Positions 7,598 to 15,000 of a DNA stretch of 15,000 bases are shown here, piece by piece; the stretch's first letter is position 1, and each line of letters opens with the position of its first letter. This DNA is from Ampelomyces quisqualis (Eukaryota; Ascomycota; Dothideomycetes; Pleosporales; Phaeosphaeriaceae): contig JAGTXZ010000022.1 of the NCBI GenBank assembly GCA_018398575.1, forward strand, positions 242,501-257,500, given 5' to 3'. The notes beneath the pieces are model-generated. The model searched no databases, was not told the DNA's origin, and saw only the letters and a program-made list of their open reading frames with translations. The position numbers were made by a program, and so were the translations under genes.

Positions 7598-8684
7598 ATT
7601 CCGACTTCCATGGCCACCGTCCTGCTAGATGAACTAACACCTTCTGATGAGCGATATTCTGGCACCTTAACCCCGCGTTCGGTTCATCCATCGCCAGTTA
7701 TTACCAAAACCCACTAGTAACGGTACATTCAAGTGTCCACGTTCAATCAAGTAACAAGGACTTCTTACATATTTAAAGTTTGAGAATAGAAGGTTGTTTC
7801 AACCCCATAAATCATTCGCTTTACCTCATAAAACTGAATACGTTATGCTATCCTGAGGGAAACTTCGGCAGGAACCAGCTATAGATAGTTCGATTAGTCT
7901 TCGAAATTTGACGATCGATTTGCACGTCAGAACTGCTGCGAGCCTCCACCAGAGTTTCCTCCTTCACCCTATTCAAGCATAGTTCACCATCTTTCGGGTC
8001 CCAACAGCCATTCTTACTCAAATCCATCCGAAGACATCAGGATCGGTCGAAAACCTCCGTTCACTCATTACGCCTTGACACCCAAACACCATAGATGTTA
8101 GACTCCTTGGTCCGTGTTTCAAGACGATTACGCCAGCATCCTAGCAGATGCGCAGACCTCAGTCCAGACTGGTTGCATGACGCTCCTATACAAAGAGAGA
8201 CGTGATAGAGAATCCAATCGCCTAGACTGATACTGCCTGCAGAAGAGCGCTAGACAAAAGTCTAGATAAACTACTACAGGCAAGTCTGGCAAGCGCTTCC
8301 TTTCAACAATTTCACGTGCTATTTGACTCTCTTCCAAAGTGCTTTCATCTTTCGATCACTCTACTTGTGCGCTATCGGTCTCTGGCCAGTATTTAGCTTT
8401 AGAAGAAATTTACCTCCCATTTAGAGCTGCATTCCCAAACAACTCGACTCGTCTTTACACGGCAAAGGCTAACCACGTCGGGATTCTCACCTCTGCGACG
8501 TCCTGTTCCAAACTTGACCGCTGCCGACACCAAAGCGCCCTCTGCAATTACAACTCCGAGCCAGATTTCAAATTTGAGCTGTTGCCGCTTCACTCGCCGT
8601 TACTAAGGCAATCCCTGCTGGCTTTTCCTCCGCTTATTGATATGCTTAAGTTCAGCGGTATCCCTACCTGATCCGAGGTCAAAC

Positions 8685-8813
8685 GTAAAGGGACTTACAA
8701 GACTGAAGCAAGATGCTGCGCTTCTATGCCAAAACACTGGCGCCAATTGCTTTGAGGTGAGTCCAAGCAAAAGCATAGACAACACTCAACACCAAGCAGA
8801 GCTTGAGGGTACA
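8685..8813 (-). other. ITS2
   Basis: Internal transcribed spacer 2 lies between 5.8S and 28S and is removed in processing. On the minus strand it starts GTACCCTCAAGCTCTGCTTG, followed by GTGTTGAGTGTTG, a very typical Pleosporales opening as I recall. It also contains CAATTGGCGCCAGTG and ends GTCCCTTTACGTTTGACC at the 28S start. At about 129 nt it is somewhat shorter than most Pleosporales ITS2, in keeping with the small deletions seen elsewhere. Confidence 0.88.
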
Positions 8814-8951
8814 AATGACGCTCGATGCCCATGGAATACCACGCAATGTGCTCAAAGATTCGATGATTCACTGAATTCTGCACCACACTACTTATCGCAT
8901 TTCGTGCTTCTTCATCGATGCCAGAACCAAGAGATCCGTTGTTGAAAGTTG
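8814..8951 (-). rRNA. 5.8S rRNA (unit 2)
   Basis: This is an almost complete 5.8S rRNA, about 138 nt against the usual 157-158. The minus strand begins AACTTTCAACAACGG at 8950, passes through GCATCGATGAAGAA, GAATTCAGTGAATCATCGAATC and GGTATTCCATGGGCA, and ends near GAGCGTCATTT. Missing bases are visible in several conserved places: GAAGCACGAAATGCG replaces GAACGCAGCGAAATGCG (8900-8914), GAGCACATTG replaces GAACGCACATTG near 8848, and the GGGCATGCCTGTTCGAGCG segment is shortened to GGGCATCGAGCG (8819-8830). These bases are nearly invariant in fungi, so the losses are probably not real evolutionary change. Confidence 0.93.
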
Positions 8952-9095
8952 TAATTATTAAGTTTCTCAGACACTGATTGAATATTCATTTTAATAGCCA
9001 GCGGGTTATACCCGCTGAGGACGCAAAAGCTTAGAGGATCATGAGCAATACTATACAGCCTAACAGACCTCTTAGCAGTAGCAAGCTACTAAATG
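8952..9095 (-). other. ITS1 (unit 2)
   Basis: This spacer lies between 18S and 5.8S. It contains a clean hairpin, CAGCGGG (8999-9005), loop TTATA, CCCGCTG (9011-9017), and a second stem AGTAGC/GCTACT around 9077-9090. The segment with TTGCGTCCTCAGCGGG on the minus strand resembles the TTTGCGT...CCTCGGC core of Pleosporales ITS1. It differs from unit 1 (72-212) by several complementary gaps. Confidence 0.88.
8999..9017 (-). other. ITS1 stem-loop
   Basis: Perfect 7-bp arms, CAGCGGG and CCCGCTG, flank the loop TTATA. In unit 1 the left arm is reduced to CAGCGG (near 113) and the right arm is absent. A GC-rich stem at this place is usual in Pleosporales ITS1. Confidence 0.75.
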
Positions 9096-9097
9096 TA

Positions 9098-9150
<53 letters not shown>

Positions 9151-10570
9151 AACGACCGAGTTTGACGAACTTTCCGGGATGGTCGTTGCCAACCTTCCAA
9201 GCCAGTCCGATCACACCATTCAATCGGTAGTAGCGACACAAAGAGGACGTAATCAACGATGCTGATGACACGCTACTAGGCATTCTCGTTGAAGAGCAAT
9301 AATTGCAATGTTTATCCCCAGCACGACAGAGTTTAACAAGATTGCCCAGACCTAAGGTAAAGAACTAAGCGCGAAGGGCATCACAGACCTGTTATTGCCT
9401 CAAACTTCCATCGGCTTGAGCCGATAGTCCGAAGCACCAGCCAAAGCTAGCCTGGCTATTTAGCAGGTTAAGGCTCGTTCGCTATCGCAATTACAGACAA
9501 ATCACACCAACTAAGAACGGCCATGCACCACCACCTGAAAAATCAAGAAAGAGCTCTCAATCTGTCAATCCTTATTTCATCTGCAGTCAAGAATTTCTTT
9601 AAGTTTCAGCACCATACTCCCCAGAACCCAAAAACTTTGATTGTGGGCCGAGCGAGTCAGAAAGAACATCGCCCGATCCCTAGTCGGCATAGTTTACGGT
9701 TAAGACTACGACGGTATCTGATCGTCTTCGATCCCTAACTTTCGTTCACTGAGAAAACATCCTTGGCAAATGCTTTCGCAGTAGTTAGTCTCAATAAATC
9801 CAAGAATTTCACCTCTGACAATTGAATACTGATGCCCCGACTGTCCCTATTAATCATTACTCCTAGAAACCAACAAAATAGGACCGCACGTCCTATTCTA
9901 TTATTCCATGCTAACGTATTCGAGCAAAGCCTGCTTTGAACACTCTAATTTTTCTAAAAGTCCTGGTCCCCAACACGCCCAGTAAAGCATGAGGTTTCCC
10001 AGAAAACAAGTACATTGCCAGCCAGACCAAGTTTCAACTACGAGCTTTAACTGCAAACTTTAATATACGCTATTGTGGAATTACTGCTGGCACCAGACTT
10101 GCCTCCAATTGTTCCTCGTTAAGAGGTTTAAATTGTACTATTCCAATTACAAGACCCAAAAGAGTTCTGTATCAGTATTTATTGTCACTACCTCCTGCGG
10201 GATTTAATTTGCGCGCCTGATGCTCAGGCTCAATCGAACCCTAATTCCCGTTACCGTTGAAACCATGGTAAGCCAATTCCACGAAAGTTGATAGCAGAAA
10301 TTTGAATGAACTGTCGCCGGCGCAAGGCGATCCGTAAAGTTATCATGAATCACCAAGAAGCCCCGAAGGGCGTTGGTTTTTTATCTAATAAATAAGTTGA
10401 GGTTTTTAGCATGATTAGCTCTAGAATTACCACGGTTGTCCAAGTAGTAAGGTACTATCAAATAAACGATAACTGATTTAATGAGCCAAGTTTCACGGTA
10501 TAATTGCTTATACTTAGACATGCCTTAATCTTGAGACAAGCATATGACTACTGGCAGAATCAACCAGGTA
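9096..10570 (-). rRNA. 18S small-subunit rRNA, heavily deleted copy (unit 2)
   Basis: This is the second nuclear 18S rRNA, about 1,475 nt against about 1,800 expected and 105 nt longer than the unit 1 copy. The 3' end is TAATCCTTCCGCAGG at 9096 (GATC shortened) and the 5' end is the complement of TACCTGGTTGATTCTGCC (10553-10570). Conserved blocks occur in order, including AACCTTGTTACGACTTTTACT near 9124 and ATTACCACGGTTGTCCAAGTAG near 10426, both better preserved than in unit 1. Missing are the decoding-site bases GGGCGGTGTGTA (at 9237), CGCGG of the 530-loop strand (near 10080-10085) and most of the GGAATTGACGGA-to-CTCAACACGGGG region (near 9583-9590). A shared oddity is CAGATGAAATAAGG where nearly all fungi have CAGACACAATAAGG (9571-9584 here, 629-642 in unit 1). 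No intron is present. Confidence 0.93.
9231..9246 (-). other. Deleted 18S decoding-site strand (unit 2)
   Basis: The conserved complement GCGACGGGCGGTGTGTAC is reduced to GCGACACAAAG, removing about 12 bases of the universal helix 44 strand. Unit 1 keeps GGGCGGTAC at the same site, so the two copies are broken differently. Confidence 0.85.
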
Positions 10571-11265
10571 ACTATCTTAAGTCAAAGAGCCGGAACTCCA
10601 AGACAGACTTTACTAGGCAGGAGAACACCTCCAAGCCGCTACACAATCAAAGCTAATAGCAATGACAGCATAGACGACCGATTCAATTGCACTGAGTTTC
10701 CCAAAAGCTGGTCCGCAACGAGACATGGCTGACGTTCCCATCAGAATCCATTTCCGCTACATACAGCCCTCAGGAGGAGAAAACCTGCGCCGCGACACGC
10801 TAAAAGCGGATACACGACGTGATTGTCCCTAAGATCTGCTGAGTAGATGGCAGAGCCAGCAATCCACATAGTGCCCGTCAGAATTTAACGATCCCACAAT
10901 AGGCACAGGACAACCGCAATAACAATTTTGGCTGCCAACACCACGAGAGAGTTTTGTGATCGCAGCTTAGTTGCTTTGCCAGCGGCTCACAAGAAAACAA
11001 GTAGACTTGAAGCAAACGATAAACCTCTGAGCATTTCGCGTGTTGATCCGCCGAAAATAGCGTATAGGTAGCCTATACTGTTTTTCTTTAGATAGGCTGC
11101 AGAAAAGTAATTTTTTTCTGCTCCCTTATGTAACGTGCGAACACCTTTGGGTTTGATTTTGTGAGCGCGTTGACGTGTCGGAAAAGGTCTCGGAGGTTGA
11201 GCAAATAAACCCGCGCGTCACCAAAAGCATAAACCCGTGATCGCTTTACACTTGCCTTGGTTTTT
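10571..11265 (-). other. 5' external transcribed spacer (unit 2)
   Basis: This is the leader of the pre-rRNA between the 18S 5' end and the AT-rich spacer, about 695 nt here. It is the fuller of the two copies (unit 1: about 480 nt). It carries several inverted repeats (11062-11121) and sharply ends where TTGCCTTGGTTTTTACTTGT passes into AT-rich sequence. The polymerase I promoter is expected close to this boundary or just beyond, but no fungal consensus allows me to mark it. Confidence 0.72.
11062..11121 (-). other. Hairpin cluster in the 5' ETS (unit 2)
   Basis: Three inverted repeats overlap or abut. GTATAGG/CCTATAC (11062-11068 and 11072-11078) competes with AGCCTAT/ATAGGCT (11070-11076 and 11092-11098), which is followed by GCAGAAAA/TTTTCTGC (11099-11106 and 11114-11121). 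The last two are kept in unit 1 at 1933-1987; the first is lost there. The arrangement would allow alternative folding in the pre-rRNA. Confidence 0.6.
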
Positions 11266-11300
11266 ACTTGTATAACAATATATTTTAACCAAAATTATAT

Positions 11301-11370
11301 AATCTAGATAAGTAGAGCAACTACTTTCTATTTCTTACTAGTATAAGTTATATTCTAACTATAAAATAAT
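11301..11370. repeat. 70-bp spacer module, first occurrence (unit 2)
   Basis: This is a 70-bp direct repeat of 12014-12083, start to start 713 bp apart and exactly equal in length. Both start AATCTAGA and share TACTAGTATAAGTTATATTC followed by TAACTATAAAATAAT. They differ mainly in the GAGCAACTACTTT versus CGCTACTACTAT stretch. Confidence 0.82.
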
Positions 11371-12013
11371 ATTATACATAATAAAGCTACAAATAAACTA
11401 TTTTAGTAAGAAGAAATATTCTATAATAGAATAATATTATCTATACTAATAAAGCTACAAATCTTATTCTATACTAGTATAATCTAAATTATAAATATTA
11501 TATACCCTAAACTCTAAAGAAAAATCTTAATTATAATCTATACTAGTCTAGCTACTTTTCTTTGTATTAAAATTATATATATTTATAATATATTATTATT
11601 ATCAGTAGAGCTGTTTATATCTTTTTAAAACTAGTATAGTTTTTCTTCTATGTATAATAGTATTACTTTATTTACTATAACAAAAATTCTACTATATAGA
11701 ACAAGAGATTAGTAGAAACTAAATATAAATTTTCTTTATAAAGAAATATATAGCTTGTAAAACAAAACTTCTATTTAATATAACTAATAGAAGATTCTTC
11801 TCTTACCTAAGATATAGAAATAAACTTCTTATAAATTTTAAAAGTTAGAGCTAAGTATTAGAGCTACAACTAATATTACTACTTTACGTTCTTATATCTT
11901 TTCTAAGCCTACTAATATTCTATATAACTATACTAGATAAGAAAACAGAGTTTTAAATAACCTACTAGCTTTTATTTAAAATAGAAAAAAGTAGCTCTAA
12001 ATATAGATATAAT

Positions 12014-12083
12014 AATCTAGACAAGTAACGCTACTACTATCTATTTCTTACTAGTATAAGTTATATTCTAACTATAAAATAAT
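12014..12083. repeat. 70-bp spacer module, second occurrence (unit 2)
   Basis: This is the partner of 11301-11370, the same length and about 85-90% alike by eye. A shorter third relative begins AATCTAGATAAGTAG at 12188. Confidence 0.82.
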
Positions 12084-12827
12084 ATAATATATATGTTTAA
12101 ACTACTAATACTAGTATAATATATTTGTGTAAAACTACTAACGTCTCTTATTACTAATATAGTATAAATTTTAATACAAACTAAGATAATCTAGATAAGT
12201 AGAATTATTAATATCTTTTTTATAATGTATAGTCTAAATAAGTAGAGCTACTAATATTTAGTTTTTACTCTATTACATTTACTTTAAATACTAAAGAATA
12301 GTTCTATACTAGTATAATAAAGATTTTACTTTAAAATAATAGTATCTAAACTAGTATATTAATCTTATATAATCTACTAGTATAATATAGATTCTACTCT
12401 AAACTATTATTATATTATCTATAAAGCTTGTTATATCTTTTCTAAACTAGAATTTTATAGATTTTAACTATATAATAATTATATATAGACTAGTTAAGCT
12501 ACTTATCTCTATTTTAAACTAGAGAAATATATTTTTCTAATATAATATAATCTTAGCTAATAAAGCTAATTATTTTAAACTAGAAAATATTGTTTTTAAC
12601 TATAATATAATATAATCTTACCTAATAAAGCTAACACGTTATTTATAGTATATTATATAAATTCTAGTATAGAAAAATAATATAGACTAAAAATCTAGTA
12701 ATATCTAGTTTTTACAATTATTATATAATATCTAGTAAAAGAAAATTATAATCTAAACTAAGAAGCTAGTAATATCTTTCTCTAACTAGTGTTATATAAA
12801 GTTTACTAGAAACTAATAGAATCTATA

Positions 12828-12886
12828 CTAAAAGCTACTTATATAAGTTTTATACTAAAAAGCTACTTATATAAGTTTTATACTAG
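12828..12886. repeat. 28-bp tandem duplication (unit 2)
   Basis: Two tandem units each contain AAAAGCTACTTATATAAG and then TTTTATACTA, essentially identical to each other. They match 3511-3577 in unit 1. Confidence 0.78.
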
Positions 12887-13746
12887 TACTATCTTTATTC
12901 TACCTATAGTATATTAGATCTAGCCTAGTTTAAGTTAAGTATCTATATAAGCTAGAAATACTAAAAATCTCTAGATCTATACCTTTCTTTCTTAAGTTAT
13001 ACTAGAAGAAAGTAACAACTAATAATAGTTTTTTCTTAGTAGAAGCTTTCTAATACTTGTAAAGAATTGTATAATTTTGGCTTAGTAATATTAGATATAT
13101 ATACTAACTTTCTGTAAAGAATTATTAGTCTTTATTTTCTTTCTTTTTCTTATTTTTATTATAAGTTTAAAAGTAGTAAGATACTCTAATATAGTAATAC
13201 TTCTATATATATAACTTTAAAAGCCTACTAATATTTGTATTTAATAAGTACTAGAGAATAAGAATATAGTAAAGTAATTATAAATATTCTTTATTAACTA
13301 ATATAATATACTATGTTTAAGATAAACTAGAATTTATTATTCTATTTACTAAGACTAATATAAGTTTATTTTTACTAATAGAAAGGTAATATATTTTTAT
13401 ATTATAGCAGTTAGACGTATAAGAGATATTATAACTCTAAAAATATTTCTACTATTTAATAATTTAATTTTTTGTCTTAATTTTATAGAAAGATTCTAAA
13501 ATAATAAGAATAGTTTTATAATTTTAGAAAAAGACTAACACTTTTATATTAAATAAACAAAATTATCTATTTTATACTTTATACTTATATAAGTCTCTAT
13601 ATATAAGAGTAGATAAGTTATTATAAATATTAGATTAAGATATAGTAAGATATAAGATTACTACTATCTAGAAAAATAAAGTTTATAATTTTTTCTAATA
13701 TTTACTTAACTTAATTACATATTAAGAGTACTATTATAATTAACTA

Positions 13747-13806
13747 AAGCTACCTTAAACCTACTACTTCTAAACGTACTAGTAACTTTATACTTACTAG
13801 CTACCT
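13747..13806. repeat. Degenerate 18-bp repeat cluster (unit 2, outlying)
   Basis: Three degenerate units of the CTTACTAGCTACCTTAAA type are present, colinear with 4223-4287 but with a small internal difference (CTACTACTTCTAAA versus CTACTAACTCTAAA). Confidence 0.65.
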
Positions 13807-13945
13807 ATACTATATTAAATTCTAGATATAAGCTAAAATAAGAATAATTAAAAAGAGGAAAACTATTCTAACTAAGTATAAAAGCTTTCTTTAACTAACT
13901 AGGTATTTTAAATTTATAAGAGCTAAAATATAGTAGTAACTTTTA

Positions 13946-14062
13946 TTCTATTAGCTACCTTAACCTACTAGCTACCTTAGCTACTCTAAACTTACTAGCT
14001 ACCTTAAACTTACTAGCTACCTTAGACTTACTAGTAACTTCTAACCTACTAGCTACTTTAAG
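13946..14062. repeat. 18-bp tandem repeat array (unit 2)
   Basis: About six tandem units have consensus CTTACTAGCTACCTTAAA. Unit order and variants are the same as at 4415-4530, with almost no difference between the two arrays. Confidence 0.85.
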
Positions 14063-14379
14063 GATATATATAACTAAAAAAATAGATATTATAAATAAAA
14101 TAGTACTAACTATATTTTATTCTAGATACAACCTAAAATAGAAATAATTAAAAGAGAAAACTATTCTAACTAAGCATAAAAGCTTTCTTATAAATTAAGA
14201 AAGAAGCTTACGTAACTTCTTTAGTACTACTAAATATAGGAATTTATAATTACTAAGTATACTAACTAGTTACCTTTTAGAATTAATTATAAAACAATTT
14301 TTAGAAGTATAATATTAGTTCTAACTATACTAAGTTATATAGATATTAGATAAAAGACTATGTAACTAGACGTATTCTC

Positions 14380-14580
14380 TACTTAAGTTTTTTAAAATCT
14401 CTAGTTTTAAAGTTAATAGTTTTTTTATATTTGTTTACAAATTAAACTATTAAAAATAGTATTATTCTTTTAGACTTTAAACTAGAGCTATTTACTTAAC
14501 TTTTTATCTTTATCTAAGTGTATCTTGTTAAGATAGTAGATAAGATTTTAGTTATATTATATTATAATATAGTATAGATA
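14380..14580. repeat. Spacer subrepeat A (unit 2)
   Basis: This stretch runs from TACTTAAGTTTTTTAAAA to AGTATAGATA and corresponds to 4853-5051. It is followed directly by subrepeat B, which opens with the same TACTTAAGTTT. Confidence 0.75.
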
Positions 14581-14809
14581 TACTTAAGTTTCTTTAAAAC
14601 TCTTTGTTATAAATTTTAAGTTTTTATTTATTTCTGTTTGCAAATTAAGATATTTAAAATACTATTATTTTTCTAAGATTTAAATATAAAGCTTATTAAT
14701 AAAATAAACTAAAACTAATTACTTAACTATTTATCTATAGATGCCTATTTATACTAAAAATAGTAGATAAGACTTTAGTTATATTAGAATTTAATATAGA
14801 ATAGATATA
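14581..14809. repeat. Spacer subrepeat B (unit 2)
   Basis: This is the second unit of the ~200-bp series, starting TACTTAAGTTTCTTTAAAA and ending near AATAGATATAG; it corresponds to 5052-5280. Subrepeat C then starts with a locally altered sequence (GGCTTTTAGGTTTTTTAAAA at 14810) and runs to the right edge. Confidence 0.72.
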
Positions 14810-15000
14810 GGCTTTTAGGTTTTTTAAAAATCTCTAGTTTAGAAATCTTAGTTTTTATTTTTATTTTTACAAAGACATTACAAGTTAGTATATATATAAG
14901 CTTACTTCTGTCTAAAATATACTTAGTTGTAATCTAATATTCTTTGAATAATTTTTGTTAAAAAATTCTTTAATTTTAACAGTACTATTATTTTAAACTT

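Larger units (their letters stand above)
5850..8684 (-). rRNA. 28S large-subunit rRNA, deletion-riddled copy
   Basis: This is nuclear 28S rRNA, the catalytic core of the 60S subunit. The 5' end near 8684 is set by the complement of GTTTGACCTCGGATCAGGTAG (8664-8684); the 3' end, about 5850, is set by similarity to the CTGAGCGTAAGCCCGATGC terminal region (complement at 5859-5878) and is uncertain by some tens of bases. Landmarks occur in the right order: ITS4 site 8626-8645, LR3 site near 8112 (last bases altered), LR5 site 7851-7867, LR7 site 7460-7476, the peptidyl-transferase strand GCCACAAGCCAGTTATCC near 6292, and the sarcin-ricin strand near 6131. Length is about 2,835 nt against roughly 3,350-3,400 in relatives. 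No group I intron or insertion was seen. The A-loop and sarcin-ricin loop each lack bases, so this copy as written would not be functional. Confidence 0.93.
11266..15000. other. AT-rich, RIP-like intergenic spacer (unit 2 side, runs off the edge)
   Basis: This is the same spacer as 2066-5460, colinear throughout; the last base matches position 5460. It is about 340 nt longer over the shared part because unit 1 has more gaps, although unit 2 also lacks blocks that unit 1 keeps. Composition and dinucleotide bias are the same (C mainly in CpT, G mainly in ApG, very little CpA, TpG or CpG). Nothing resembling a protein gene, tRNA or 5S rRNA was found. The continuation towards the next 28S gene lies beyond the window. 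Confidence 0.85.

Noticed and set aside
8339..8945. Several open frames of 60-110 codons on both strands
   Set aside because: They cross 28S domain I/II, ITS2 and 5.8S, overlap each other and include the ITS4 primer site; they are frames by chance in rRNA sequence.
9096..10570. Group I introns in 18S or 28S
   Set aside because: All rRNA copies are shorter, not longer, than expected and conserved blocks follow each other without inserted sequence.
10544..10732. Short + strand frame at the 18S 5' end and ETS
   Set aside because: It is antisense to the 18S start and 5' ETS, and is not kept as an open frame in unit 1.

Overview
The window is part of a fungal nuclear ribosomal DNA array. Two rDNA units lie head to tail and both are transcribed right to left (minus strand). 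I see no protein-coding gene. The short open frames overlap rRNA, its spacers or the flanking external spacer.

Layout along the + strand: unit 1 enters from the left edge with the 5' part of 5.8S (1-71), ITS1 (72-212), 18S (213-1585) and the 5' external spacer (to about 2065). An extremely AT-rich intergenic spacer follows (about 2066-5520), then a more GC-balanced, short-repeat spacer next to the 28S 3' end (about 5521-5849). Unit 2 contains 28S (about 5850-8684), ITS2, 5.8S (about 8814-8951), ITS1, 18S (9096-10570), 5' external spacer (to about 11265) and an AT-rich spacer that runs off the right edge. The 5.8S-to-5.8S period is 8,880 bp (position 31 matches 8911).

Taxon: the 5.8S/ITS2 junction, the ITS1 end just upstream of 5.8S, and the intact ITS4, LR5 and LR7 primer sites point to a filamentous ascomycete. 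From memory of ITS sequences the best fit is Pleosporales (Dothideomycetes), perhaps near Phaeosphaeriaceae or Leptosphaeriaceae. Genus is not resolved.

Two things stand out. First, the rRNA genes are riddled with small deletions. The 18S copies are about 1,373 and 1,475 nt against about 1,800 expected. Universally conserved elements (530 loop, decoding-site strand, sarcin-ricin loop, A-loop) are damaged. The two copies have mostly lost different pieces with few substitutions between them, which suggests assembly or consensus error more than old pseudogenes. Second, the intergenic spacer has a dinucleotide structure like saturated repeat-induced point mutation (RIP). For 305 bp (3008-3312) every C is followed by T and every G is preceded by A, while the adjoining rRNA genes are untouched. 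The spacer is also built from several families of diverged direct repeats. I found no convincing new gene system; the interest lies in the spacer architecture and the abnormal rRNA copies.
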